Assembly: GCF_910589235.1 (NCBI RefSeq)
Contig: NC_060958.1
Span: 4,388,213 to 4,452,212, forward strand
Direction of reading: 5' to 3'
Source of the DNA: Vespa crabro
Taxonomy: Eukaryota > Arthropoda > Insecta > Hymenoptera > Vespidae
DNA length: 64,000 nt
Shown: piece by piece, positions 11,182 to 23,453 of the stretch
How positions within the stretch are numbered: position 1 is the stretch's first letter
Layout: the number at the start of each line of letters is the position of its first letter
Made by a program: the position numbers and the translations under genes
Notes under the pieces: generated by a model
Databases searched by the model: none
The model's input: only the letters and a program-made list of their open reading frames with translations
What the model was told of the DNA's origin: nothing

Positions 11182-12533
11182 TTCCAGAAATATGTGAATA
11201 CGTACGATAACATTATGTAATCTTATAAAAAAGCGACTTTCATGCATGAATGAAAAAAAAAGAAACAAATATCGCTTACACTCTCAGCATTCTCGTTGCA
11301 TGATAAAGACGTTAGTCCACTTTCGAAACGAAAAATTAGGACGAAAGGATCTATGAAAGGAAAAAAGAAAGCTTCGGAATCGACATCTCTCGAGAAAGAG
11401 AACGTTCAAGAATTCGATAGAATTAATAATACACGATTTTTCCCCTCTCTTCTCTCTATTTCTTTTCTTTTCTTTCATATGTAAAAATATACAAATTATA
11501 TGGATTGTAATATTTGTTCGAATTAATACCTACAATGTTTCCTTTGTTCGTTCCATCGAAAAATCCTGATTTTCTTTGGATCTAAACTTCGTCTTACCAT
11601 TGTAACACTGTCTTTCTATATCGTTTTATTGCTTGGTCCAGACTATTTTTTGCGTCTAAGTTACCTCCCTATTGGACTAGTTTCTTTTTTGTCTTTTTAT
11701 TACTACAAAAATGGCGAATGTATACCACTTATACCTAAGATAAAGTGTTATGTCTTGCTTTATTCAATCTACGATTTACTTTCTCTTTCTCTCTCTTTCT
11801 CTCTCTCTCCCTCTCTTTTTGAAAAATGTACCCACAGTTCGATCCAGAAATTTGATTTCAAATAATCTATCATATGTTTATTTATATTCAAATAACAACG
11901 TGTTTAATGAATATTCTTATTTAATAATAGTAATAATCTATATCTTTTTATTATTATACTACTTATATACGTTTTTTATATATATTTTTTTCCTTTTCTC
12001 CGTCTCCCTTCCCTCCTCTCTGTTATTCGCGTACACACGAATAAGGAGGAAGCTATCGAGGACACGTAACGAGTGAACTTAGTAAAGGCACAATGTTAAA
12101 TGGTTCATGAAATTTCCTCAGCAAGGAGAACGAAACGAGTCGGGAAAATACAATCTACCGACCTCTTCTAATAATCGAATCGATCGAAATCAAGACGGTT
12201 GGATTTTGTAATTGGTACGATTCTCTCAACTGAAAAGCGAAGAAAATATTAAAAAAAAAGAGAAAAGGAGAGGTAAGAGAGAAAGAGAGAGACAGAGAGA
12301 GAGTAGAGGGAAGGAATAGGTAATTCCATCAATAGTGATTATTGTAAACGCATTTTTTTTATTCTCTTAATTTCTTTTACTTTACTTTTCTATTTCGATT
12401 GACCCATTTTCATAGTTCGAGTAATCAATGATATTTCTATTTACGTAAATACGTATAAACGTACATTCGAAATGTTGAGAAGAATTAAAGCAAAAAGATA
12501 GAAAAGAAAAACAGAAAAAGGAAGAGAATGTAT

Positions 12534-12557
12534 AGAGGGAGAGAGAGAGAGAGAGAA

Positions 12558-12606
<49 letters not shown>

Positions 12607-12701
12607 GAGAGAGAGAGAGAGAGAGAGAAAAGGAAAAGGAAAAGGAACGAGAAATAAAAGAGCAAAGAAAAGGATCCGCGTTTTCTCATTTTTTGTTTTT
12701 T

Positions 12702-12763
<62 letters not shown>
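12534..12763. repeat. Inverted (GA)n ... (CT)n pair
   Basis: (GA)n at 12534-12630 and (CT)n at 12701-12763 on the same strand, about 70 bases apart. The arms are complementary over roughly 60 bases and could form a long hairpin in DNA or RNA. Confidence 0.9.
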
Positions 12764-13548
12764 GTTATACATTCGACAAAATGGAATTCTTTTCAGGAAA
12801 TCGTTGTTGAGAACATCCGGCCCTTTTTTGACTATTTCCCCGAGAATTCCTGTGAATAATGAAAAGGGGTATTCGAGTCGGTGGCTTCGTAAAGGAGATG
12901 TTATTAGATTTTTCGACTTTCCATGGCTCACTATTTCTCTCTCTCGCTCTCTCCCTCCCCTCTCTCTTTCTCCCTCTCCCACTCTTCCTTACAAAACTAT
13001 CACTTCCGGATTTTTAAACACGTTCACTCATACAATAGCCGAATAGTGAGTTTATTTCATCTTACTTCGTTGTTATTTGCCGTGTGCTATTCAAAATTCA
13101 TTTCACTTAATTTAAAGAAAATTTTAAACGCCGAATGAGGACATATTTTAATATATTATATATTTTAACATATTTATAATACTCGAAATATTAAGAAAAA
13201 TGATACCTACTATAATAAATTCTATACGATAGAGAAAAAGATAGATAAATAGAAAGATGTATTGAATTTATTTTGTTTATAATCCAATCCATTTATTGGA
13301 TCGAGTAAATGCTGGAAATCTAATAAACAGTTGGATCCCGGAGAAGATAAATCTCCTTGAAAGATCATATCATCCGCTTAAATAACGCTGCTTTTCTCGT
13401 TAGTTTCCCTGAAGCATCGTATATTCTACATTTCCAACACATTTCAGGATCTCCTGTTAAAAACGAGATGGTCAACCGTCGCCGTGCTGTGTGTACTAGG
13501 TAATGTGGTTGTCCAGGCGTAATACGTCAACGTGACGATTACATATTA

Positions 13549-13622
13549 CACGTGTCGCGTTACGTGCCAAAGCCAGCCGACACCTCACGTGTCGCCCGCA
13601 AATCCATTCGACGACACACGTG
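13549..13622. promoter_or_regulatory. Cluster of three CACGTG E-boxes
   Basis: Canonical palindromic E-boxes at 13549-13554, 13586-13591 and 13617-13622. The first two read CACGTGTCGC and CACGTGTCGC on the plus strand. CACGTG is the core bound by bHLH factors such as CLOCK/CYCLE, Myc/Max, SREBP and Hairy-type proteins. The cluster lies in a GC-richer island in intron 3. Regulatory function is inferred. Confidence 0.5.
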
Positions 13623-14073
13623 CCACTTATTGAGAAACTTGCGTTCGACACTGTTACAACGCGAACGCATCCGTCGACTTTGCCAATCATCATTAGAAGA
13701 ATTTCGAGTTCGTTCAACATTATAACACACAAACACACGCGATTTAAAATTACAATTGCAACTATTATGATCATGCGAGTAATCAGAAAAGATAGTTTGC
13801 AAAAATTGAATAGATCTTTCCATCGTTTTTTTCCCCTTTCTTTTACATTATTTTAATTAATTAATTCTATGTATGCGATACAAACGCTTTCCTAATAATC
13901 TTACTTGAAATATTTTCGAAATTAAAACAAATATCTACATTAAGACCATTTCATTATACGAAATTGTGAAAAATTCAATATTGCATGGTCCAGAAAGAAA
14001 AGAAAAAAATATAAAGACAAAGATACTCTTTTTCTATCTCCTTCTTACTATTACGAAGCAGGATGGTATACGA

Positions 14074-14215
14074 TTATCCTTGGCCGCGGTTCGTGAAGCA
14101 ACCAGCCAGGGCTGGAGATCCCTTGGCACGCTTAAGCTCTCGGTTCGATGTCTTGTTACGGTAATCCGCGCTTAGCCGATTGCTTACGCAAGCGACAATG
14201 CGGCGCGATCTTAGG
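14074..14215. other. GC-rich island in intron 3
   Basis: GC- and CpG-richer block with a short perfect inverted repeat CCAGCC-AG-GGCTGG near 14102-14115 and a GCTT-ACGC-AAGC stem. No tRNA cloverleaf or coding motif could be made from it. It is a possible conserved regulatory element. Confidence 0.3.
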
Positions 14216-15646
14216 CGAAAATCTGAAATAACGGTGAACTTCGTATACGTGCTTGTTAACTTCTTCTTATTTTCTATAAACTTTCGATTCGATCGACGGT
14301 TTATAAAAAATATTTTCGATGAGTTCCTTTGAAATTTATCATCAAGATAATGCATGATAAGAAGTTAGATAATCTTTACTAATAAAATAAACTTTTATAT
14401 AGATCATTGACGAGGAAATTAACATAATCAATAATGAACGATAAAAATAGTAATATTTATGGGACAATATTGTTATTAAAAATTCATGCCAATGTATGAA
14501 AAGTTTTCAAGAGTTATCGATGATAAGTTTTTATCGAATCGTATCTTATTCGATCGACAAGTTATGAAGTAATTCTCCCTACACTTTCAAAATGACGAGA
14601 GACCAAGTATATGTGTTAGCTTCTGAAGTAGTCTCTTTACGAGCCCTTTAGGTAGAAAACTATTACGACAGGTAATATGGAAAATTCTACTACTTCAGCT
14701 GCTCTCTACTACTTCTCTTTAGTTTTCGGTATATGCGGAAATGTACCATTTTCATGCTATAATACTTAGAATAAATCAAATCTCGACGAGAATAGGATAG
14801 TCGAAAGCACTCGGTACAACCAACGAAGTCGACGAGAAAAGCTCGCTATCTTCCGAAAAGGTATAACGAATTGCAATGTTGGCTCTCTCGCGTTGCGTTC
14901 TGACGCGTTTTCCCGTTAAATACTGTTTGCACTCTGCTCGAGGATTATGGAAACGTCAAGAGCGACGGATAAACGATATAATCGGAAGAAACGAGCTTCC
15001 ATCGTAAAACTTTCGAGACTGCGTTCGCGTAGATATGCGATATATAACACCAGGGATCGGTATACTTTAGAATTATGATATTTTACGATAGTGTACAACA
15101 GTGTTCGTATATTTCTCTATAAGATACCAATTACATCGTACATTAGAGTACAAATAGAAGAAATGTAAAATGAATTTCGAAAAGTTGTAAATAAATTTAT
15201 TCTCGATAGTCGAGCTTACGTGTAAACAATTTGTTTTTCTTTCAAACTCAACGAAATTTGAGAATATACTTTCTATATTTTGAAATGTTTGTAATTAAAT
15301 AACTATTTCATCGAAGATTTTCCTATAAACGTAACGAAAGATTAACCCGTTCGGAAGCGATTTACGAAACGTGTGTAAGCTTTTTCGTTCTTGCAACGAC
15401 GCGTTTTCTACGATCGTATCCAATTTCCGCAGACTGATCGCGATCGTTTTAATTGTTCGATACAACCGAGAATACTCTCTCCGTACGATCCGATCGATCG
15501 AACGTACATAGGTACCTAGATACCTTCGTCGTGGCCACGGCGTATCTTTAATCAGTGAGATTGCAACTGGACTAAACAATTACAACGGTGTATCGGCTTG
15601 TTACCGATATCTACTGAGCTCTTGCATGCATTCACAGCACAGCTTG

Positions 15647-15655
15647 CCCCCCCCC

Positions 15656-15730
<75 letters not shown>

Positions 15731-15739
15731 TTCTCTCTA
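15647..15739 (+). repeat. Poly-C plus (CT)n microsatellite
   Basis: Nine consecutive C, then ACCTT, then about 31 pure CT units with a TTT-interrupted tail. Confidence 0.96.
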
Positions 15740-17180
15740 TGTATTTACGTACTCGCTGCGACAATAAAAAAGATAAAAGTACGTTGCCAAGATAATGCAG
15801 TTACGATATTGGTAACCTACCGCGACATACAAGGGAGACCATGTCGCGAAATTCACTACTTCACTATGCCGAGGAAAGCTGATACGTGTTGTCTTCTCTC
15901 TTCCGTATTTTTTCATTAAGATCGAATTACACGCTGCGATACAGTGAAAAGTCTAAGAGCAAACAATGGAGAACTAATAATGCACCGTTAATAAAAATAT
16001 AAAATTTCATTTTCTACGCCTAACTATTTTCGATGCTTTTTCATTATGTATTATAATACATCTACATAAAAAAAATGTCTCTAATAATTTTAACGATTTC
16101 TACAATATTTTTTACTATTTTGTTTCAGTACAAATATTTGGATTAATCGTTTGTAAAACGTATATCGATAAGATAAAGCTTTTTTTTCTTTTTTCTTCTT
16201 TTTCTTCCGTTTTTCAAAATAATTTAATATTTTACAAAGTAAAATTATTTTTATCTCGTTATTCCAATATTCATTTGCTTTGTAGTTATCCAACAAAAAT
16301 TTTCATATAGTTCAATAATACGATTAATATTTAACTTAACAAAACCGAACATGCGTATTTAATGCGCACCGTCCAAGTTCGAAGCGTTTACTTATTAAAA
16401 ATATATTAGTGAATGTTCGCATTAGCAACAAACCAACCAACGAAACAACCTGTTGCAGTTAAATGCTATATAATTTTTTTCTCAGATATAATCTCTTGAC
16501 ACACATGACAATTTATTCTTCTTTATATCTACTGAGTAGATATCTCTTCATGTATTTACGTCTCACAAATATTTTCATTTTTATGCGAACTTGAATATCA
16601 ATTGTTTTCATTTTTTCAACAAGTTACGAAAATCTGTTTCCTTTTAGATTGATGCCATTGCCCAAAGCTATTTTACAAAACATAAACTGTACAGGGGGAA
16701 AACAAAAAAAGAAGGAGGAAGAGGAGGAGGAGGAGGGGAAGTGAGAAACGAAATTGCATCTCGACGCAATTTTCGCGAAGTAACACGACTGTCCGCATTT
16801 TTCTATACGAAAAATTAGAACCAATATCAATTGAATTCTCTTCCTGGCGTGGCGAGCGATATTGTACAATGATTTCTCACTTGTTCATATTCAACGATCA
16901 AAAAAAGAACTTTTGATGGATGCCGATCGTGATCGTGATCGTTTTCGTTATGCCCGTCAAAAATTCCCTAGACAAAGTAATGAAAAATTGTTTGATAAGT
17001 CGGTCGAAGCTCAATTTTGCTTCCAATATCAAAACACTCTAACATTATAAATCGTGTTCCCATTCGTCATACCGCAAAATTCTCCCATTGAAGAATTCAT
17101 AGTCGATTATATTAATGTCCGTATAATGTGTATGGCTAATGAAATAATCAGCGACAACGATTCGAACAAAAAAAACAATA

Positions 17181-17185
17181 GATAA

Positions 17186-17234
<49 letters not shown>

Positions 17235-17270
17235 GAGAGAGAATGAGAAAGAGAGAGAGAGAGAGAGAGA
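17181..17270 (+). repeat. (GATA)n followed by (GA)n
   Basis: About 13 GATA units run into an interrupted GA array. GATA and GA blocks are also coupled at 41178. Confidence 0.95.
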
Positions 17271-17674
17271 AAAAACGAGAGAGAAAGATGAGAAAATGAG
17301 AAAGCGGTGACGCGCGATGCCCGAGATGAAACATGGACAACGTTTTGTTCGTTTGAACGATATAGAACGAGGATGCATTGAGTTTGTATGAGTGGATCGG
17401 AAAAATCGACGGCTTTGAATGACGTTGTTCACTTTTTTAGTGTTTCCGTATACTATAGCTAGAATACGGAAAATCAGGATCCTGTAAAACGATATCGACA
17501 TTGTTCGAATACTCGAACATAAACAAAATTTTATTGAATCGAATCTATTTAATGTATCATATCGAATAGTATAATATTTATAGTATACATACGTACATAT
17601 ATAGGATGTACTATGTAATTCGATCATCTAAAATATATTATTAAAAACAAAAAATTGTATTCATATATAAATAA

Positions 17675-17676
<2 letters not shown>

Positions 17677-17724
<48 letters not shown>

Positions 17725-17768
17725 GTTTGAAATGATAAAAATACATGGTACATCCTATATATTTTACA

Positions 17769-17822
<54 letters not shown>
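17677..17822. repeat. Two (AT)n arrays next to exon 3
   Basis: AT dinucleotide arrays at 17677-17719 and 17771-17822. The second ends 22 bases from the exon 3 donor. Confidence 0.95.
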
Positions 17823-17828
<6 letters not shown>

Positions 17829-17843
17829 CAAATGATAACTTAC

Positions 17844-17967
17844 AAGGACTGCACTTGTAAGCGACCTCGACGTACTTTGCAAGACCAGGACACGGATCTC
17901 CTTGGAAAGTCTTCGGGCTTGTGTTGAATTTACACTGCCTCTTCTTCTGACACATCTCGACGACCGT
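17844..17967 (-). CDS. eva-1: EVA-1-like exon 3: C-terminal half of SUEL lectin domain 1
   Basis: The 124-base exon completes lectin domain 1. It reads TVVEMCQKKRQC, then KFNTSPKTFQGDPC, then PGLAKYVEVAYKC. This matches the second half of the SUEL family: a Cys followed by a basic loop, F.GDPC, then KY..V.Y.C. It supplies cysteines five to eight of the domain, so all four expected disulfides can form. The acceptor CACTGTTGCAG starts in phase 0, matching exon 2. The donor CAGTCCTT|GTAAGT leaves one base (phase 1), and the split codon with exon 4 is T+AC, Tyr. (AT)n runs of about 50 and 43 bases begin 22 and 125 bases downstream of the donor. The polypyrimidine tract before the acceptor is weak for a 5.3-kb intron. 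Confidence 0.9.
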
Positions 17968-19051
17968 CTGCAACAGTGAGTACTAATGCGTCATTCAGAT
18001 GACCCGCTCATTTTATAGTGGGACGCGCTTCCATAAAGTAAATAATTACGGTAAGTAGTGGAAATGGAAGATAACGTGGAATCTCTGTATATGTACATAT
18101 AAAAGAAAATTTATATATGTACATTTATATATATATATATATACTGAAAATAAGGTTCGAAGAGATATATAATATTAATATTATATCCACAACGGCGAAA
18201 TTAAACTTTAATTGGAAACAAAGATAATTATATATTGGAGTATAATATGAGAGATCGATTGCTGAAATATAATCTTAAAAGTTTTAACGAAGGGAGATTC
18301 AAGACATCGAAAAGTAGTCCTGCGATGAAAAAAAAAGTAAGAAAAATAAAAAAAAAAAAAGAAAAAGTGAGCGAAAAAAAAGAGAAAGGAAAATATCAAG
18401 TGAGAAGGAGTTTCAAATAATGACGTCACGATTTTTAATTAAGAAAATTTTATTCAACGTGATTATTCGTTAACTATGTGAAAAAATAAAAGAGAAAATT
18501 GTTTCTATCAAACCGAATATCCTAGTTCTGACCGAGGCGAGTTCGCAACATTAGATACTTCCTCTCTCATAAACCACGATCATGGCACCAGCTATCCATA
18601 CGGTGATTGTTTCGAATTCCTGAAATTCTACCTTCACCGGAAATTTGTGGAAGCTTCGATCGAACGAATCGCGCAGCTGCAAGAAGTTTAGAAGGTACAC
18701 GTAAGGATGAAATTAAATTTGTCCGATCGCATAACTGCGTTTGGTAAGGACCATTCATTTACCATATTTCATGCTAATGGCTATGACTTTTTTTTCTTCC
18801 ATCTTTAATAAGGTTACATTATTACATAGATAGATGTACATACGTTTTTATACATTCGTGTAAAATTCAAACAAGAAATGTATTTTCTTTTCTCGTTAAT
18901 TATAATTCCGATGCGAAATGTAAGTACGTACTTTTCGCATTTTCCAACGTGAAATGAGATTCATTGGGAAATCCTTTAACCAATATTAATTTTAATAAAA
19001 TTCCGTCTTACTAAAATAGCTAACTGATATTAATTAGGTAGGTACGTATAA

Positions 19052-19084
19052 AAGAAAGAGAGAGAGAAAGGAAAAGAAAACGAA

Positions 19085-19147
<63 letters not shown>
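19052..19147 (+). repeat. (GA)n microsatellite
   Basis: GA array with GAAAG interruptions at its left end. Confidence 0.95.
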
Positions 19148-19151
<4 letters not shown>

Positions 19152-19541
19152 CGGAAACTTGTTAGGAAATATAAAGGAAGAGAGAAAGACGAGCTTGACT
19201 GAAGATATTATCCTTAGCTTTCGCCTCGTTTAAGTCGACCATCCATCCATCTTTGTCTAATGCAATGACGATCCAATCATTGAAATTCTCGAGTTTAACT
19301 TCGGAGAGAACAGCTCACTATATTTCGCACACCAGCCTGAGGAGTCCCACAGGAGAAATCGATTTTCGGTACGTCGGTGAACTCGTAGTTACGATACGTA
19401 CCACCAGGCAACCCCTTTCCAGATCAATCTATCCTATTCTGGACGGGTACCTAGCTCGCTCGTTCGCGCACCTACACTGTGTTCTGTTAATTCGTTGCCT
19501 AATGAGTCACTTGTCCATCCCTCTCTCTATCGTCTCTCTGT

Positions 19542-19607
19542 CTCTTTCTCTCTCTCTCTCTCTCTATCTCTCTCACTCACTCACTCACTCACTCACTCAC
19601 TCACTCA
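19542..19607 (+). repeat. (CT)n(ACTC)n compound array
   Basis: CT units followed by about nine ACTC units. Confidence 0.95.
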
Positions 19608-20207
19608 TCCTCTTTCTCCTTCTCCTTCTCCCTCACTCAGAAGACGATACTCTGTCGGTCATTGTTCTAAACAAGTCCCTAATTCCTGAACTAACCTTCT
19701 CCGATCTTACAATCCGCGAATACACGAGCAACAAACATGTTGTAACATTTTCCTAAAAGAAAGATAAATGGAAAGAAAGAAAAAAAAAAAAAGAAAAAAG
19801 AAAGAATATCAAAAAATTCGATAAGATCCATAAGAAAATGATTCTTTATTCGATAAAGATCCGATTTCCTCGCTCTAGGTAAAGTCTTGTAAAGGCCGTA
19901 ATTTAATTTAGCGAGCATCCTGAACGAATTACGAGATTCGAATAGCTTGCTTTTTTTCTCCTCTGTCTTCGAGCTTTCCATATTACCTCCTACCAGCACC
20001 ACCATCACCACCATGACACCGGTAAGAAAAATTCTCTTTTCGATATCTCAAATTTTATCGACTTTTCTTACTCGAGCAAATGATGCCAGAGAATCCATTC
20101 GTAAAAATTAAAAGACAACTCTCTCTCTCCCCCTCCCCCCTCTCTCTCTGGCCGTCTTTAGTTCACCGGTTCTAACTTCTTTCCACTGAGTTTCTTTTTT
20201 GATTTTA

Positions 20208-20210
<3 letters not shown>

Positions 20211-20237
<27 letters not shown>
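20211..20237 (+). repeat. Poly-T run (27)
   Basis: Homopolymer of 27 T. No target-site duplication or element body is visible beside it, so there is no case for a retroposon tail. Confidence 0.95.
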
Positions 20238-20242
<5 letters not shown>

Positions 20243-20373
20243 TCTCTGTGATCCTTTAACGAGATATTTACATACGCCGTGAATTAGGCAACTGAAAGAA
20301 TAACGAGTCTACGTGAACAGAAAGGAAGGAGTGAACTTGATTAAACTTTGAATTTGAAAAAGAAAGAGGAGAT

Positions 20374-20410
<37 letters not shown>

Positions 20411-20709
20411 TGGTTAAAAACGAGAAACGATAAAAGAAATAAAGAGTATCTATGTACAACGAAACGTGAAATATGAGATCGGTGGAAGGACAAGAATATC
20501 TTTTACTCGTTCAGTGGTTGCTCATACGGATTTTTCTATTGTAGTAAGATGGCTAACTTGTTACCGTCATTGCTATCGATTTATATCGCTGTCCGAAGCA
20601 TTCGCGATTACGCGAAAGGATCGTGTTCTTCTTCGTAACTCTACAATTCCTTTCTCCTTCTTCATCCATTCTTTTACTTTATTTAACAATATAAGCTACG
20701 CTACACACA

Positions 20710-20711
<2 letters not shown>

Positions 20712-20763
<52 letters not shown>
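20712..20763 (+). repeat. (CT)n microsatellite
   Basis: Near-pure CT array. Confidence 0.95.
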
Positions 20764-21548
20764 TTTTCTCTCGAAACTGTAAGCTTTTATGTATATACAG
20801 ATTTTTCTCAATTTTACTTCTTGCTTTTATTTGGCAAAAACTCTTTGAACACATATATTGTTGTTTTTGATATAAAAGAAAAAAAAGGAAAAAAAAATGA
20901 AAAAAAGGAAAAAAAAAATGAAACAATCCTAGTGTCATCTAACTTAGTCATTAAAAACCTAAAAGCTTACAAATAAATTATACTTATATTGATTGAAAAC
21001 AACATACTGACACAAGCGAATAAAAAGGATTCATTGCAAAGCGGGTACTCACATCGCTCACACTCGTATGTTTTTCTTATGGGAAAGCCAAAGAAGAAGA
21101 AGAAGATAAAGAAAAGGAAGAAAGATCTATAAGCTTGAAAGGCCGGAAAAGTGCAGAAGTGCAGAGTGCAAGAGCACGAATCGGTTGATAGCAAATTATA
21201 TGTTCGGTGAAAAATAGATAAATGGAAGACTAAAATAGAGAAGGAAAGGAGACAGGAGAGAGAGAAAGAGAAAGAGAAATCCATAAAGACGAAGATAAAA
21301 AGAAAGAGATAGATAGGGAGAATGGTAACTGACCTGAAAAAAAAAGAAAAAAAAAACAAAATAAAAAAGATATTCCCGTATTTCATCGAGCGTGGAAACT
21401 GACAAACTCGTTTGAAAAGATATGCAGCGGCAAGTATAGCTCAGAGCCGAGGAAATCCACTCAATTGCGAATACATTGGCAATGGGAAGCACGTTTGCCA
21501 ACGGAAGTACGCTTTTCTTCGTTTAACCGGCTCGAATAAACTTTTATT

Positions 21549-21564
21549 TCTTTCTTTCTTTCTT

Positions 21565-21607
<43 letters not shown>
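21549..21607 (+). repeat. (CTTT)n(CT)n microsatellite
   Basis: Short CTTT run followed by about 18 CT units. Confidence 0.95.
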
Positions 21608-21612
<5 letters not shown>

Positions 21613-23223
21613 TCCCTTTCCCCCACCTCTCTGTATCTCCATATTTCTTTTTTCCTATTATTATTCGTAGTTACCGTTTTCGAATAACGTCGAGTACCTA
21701 TAATCGAATGTCGTTGGACGACTTTAACAACATCTATTCTTACGATTCACCATGGATATATAATTCATTCGTAATTTTCTCGAAAATTGTATTGTTCTAT
21801 CGTGCCTCGATTGAAAAATGAAAATAATTGTGCTCGTGTATCTTATATTCGTTGTTAGGAACATTGGACAATAAAAAAGAAAAGAAAAAAAAAAAAGATA
21901 AAAGAGGAAATAGCCAAGGTTTTTTATCTTTCTCTTTCATTTGTTGTTCTATTATGAAGTGTATTCGCAAATCAAAATAAATATTGTGAATTAAGTATAA
22001 CACCATATCTCAGGAATCATTCAGTATATACGAAACAAAAAATTATTTTCCCCGAAGGAGATAACTTGTCCTCATGTTCTTTCTCCCATTTCGGACTTTG
22101 ACGAAACGCGAGTCCGAGTAAAAAGTAAATTTTCCATAAATAGAAAACGAACGAAACTAGGAAGAAAAAGTTTAACACGAAACGGAATAAATCAAAAAGA
22201 TTCAATTTACATTTGGCAATGAGGTGCCTAATTGATATGTTTTTTCACATCGAAATTTCTCTACGATCCTTTTTGCCTTGTAAAACTTATTTAGAAGCTA
22301 AGCAAATCCTAGCGATCAAAAGTCAACTTGCGAATGCTGGAAGTTGAAAGTTAAAATTGAAGTTAACGCGAGCGACGCGTGGACGATCATAATGACTTTA
22401 ATCTTCTGAGTCAGATTATGTAGCTTTTAATAGAACCCTGAATCTTCTACTGTGAACTTTGCTAAAGAATTAAACGTATTATTGACTATCTCGATAAAAT
22501 TCTTGAGTATTTGAACATAAAGTATTCATGCTTGACCTTGTTAGAAAAATTTGCAAGATATGAAAAAGAAAAATGTGAAAGAGAAATCGAGGTCGATCAA
22601 GATACAACGATAAAAATGAAATTATTTCACGGAATTCTTTTCCAGGGATCGCAGGGTGCCAAAACTTGTGCGTACGTAAGCAAAGTTTACGAGGCGTGTA
22701 AGGAAGATGACAAACTTGCTTGCCACGCTTCAGAAAACACCTATGTCTCTCTCCTCCTTTTGGATACGAAATCGACGAATAAAACCTTCATGGAAGAACT
22801 CGAATTTTGAAGGAAATGGATCTAACAGAGACGAACGATTCCTCATAGAAATAGAAATGAAATATTTGAAATGGAAAAAGTTACAAATCGTGGAAGATTA
22901 TAAAAATAAAGAAATAAAGAAATAAAGAAATAAAAATAAAAAAAAATTGAACCAGAATTAAAACTCATCCAACGATATAAACTAAATGAAAAAAACACCT
23001 CGATGATAGATTAAAATTGAGTTATTGAAACATATTTAAATCTTCGATAACCCAAAGTATGAGCCGTAACTTGTAAATAACGAAAATAATAAAAGAATAA
23101 TAATAAAAGAATGATCGATCCCAAGAATGATGGATTTAGTGCTACAAAAAAAAATATAATCAAATCTTTCATTATCTTTCTTTTCTATCCAAAGTTCGTG
23201 TTCCAATTAACGTTGACACGTAC

Positions 23224-23453
23224 CTGTAAAGAATCCGGCAATAAACACGTGTCGTTAGTTTGCTGATGATGATCGATGGCAAAATTAGATGAGACGTCGG
23301 AAGAGATGCCGCATCTTCCTGGTCCATTCGCAACAGCTCTCCCATAGCGCGCGAGCGCGACCGATATCGTCGTGCCGGGTGGACACTTAAGTGTCATCGG
23401 TTCCTCGTCGCACGCTGCACGCTGATAGGTCTTCAAGGTACCTGCCAACAGGG
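23224..23453 (-). CDS. eva-1: EVA-1-like exon 2: N-terminal half of SUEL lectin domain 1
   Basis: The exon encodes the first half of a SUEL/rhamnose-galactose-binding lectin domain, an extracellular sugar- or ligand-binding fold. Visible motifs are the opening YQRAACDEE, the second Cys in LKCPPGTTISV, the strand-turn motif ARYGR, a Cys in GPGRCG, and NDTC near the end, where NDT is also an N-glycosylation sequon. Four of the domain's eight cysteines lie here. The acceptor ...CTTTATAACGTAACAG follows a long pyrimidine-rich run. The donor CAG|GTACGT ends in phase 0 and joins exon 3 in frame. A second AG 12 bases into the exon (ttggcag) would keep the same phase and remove only four residues. 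The segment between GRCG and NDTC is longer than in domain 2. An in-frame Met at 23481, upstream of the acceptor, could be an alternative start. Confidence 0.88.

Larger units (their letters stand above)
10999..17843 (-). other. eva-1: Intron 3 of the EVA-1-like gene
   Basis: A 6.8-kb phase-1 intron between the two lectin domains. It carries a CT/CA array beside exon 4, an inverted GA/CT pair at 12534-12763, a C-run plus CT array at 15647-15739 and a GATA/GA array at 17181-17270. It also has two GC-richer islands, one with three CACGTG sites (13549-13622) and one at 14074-14215. No other gene was recognised. Confidence 0.85.
17968..23223 (-). other. eva-1: Intron 2 of the EVA-1-like gene
   Basis: A 5.3-kb phase-0 intron inside lectin domain 1. 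Contents: GA array at 19052-19147, a CT/ACTC array at 19542-19607, a T27 run at 20211-20237, GA at 20376-20406, CT at 20712-20763, CTTT/CT at 21549-21607, and a GC-richer block at about 19240-19500. A plus-strand open frame at 22647-22810 follows an acceptor-like TTCTTTTCCAG but matches nothing I know. Confidence 0.85.

Noticed and set aside
14074..14215. tRNA-like GGTTCGA words
   Set aside because: No acceptor stem, anticodon arm or B-box spacing could be assembled.
20211..20237. Poly-T as the tail of a retroposon
   Set aside because: No element body, reverse transcriptase fragment or target-site duplication is seen around it.
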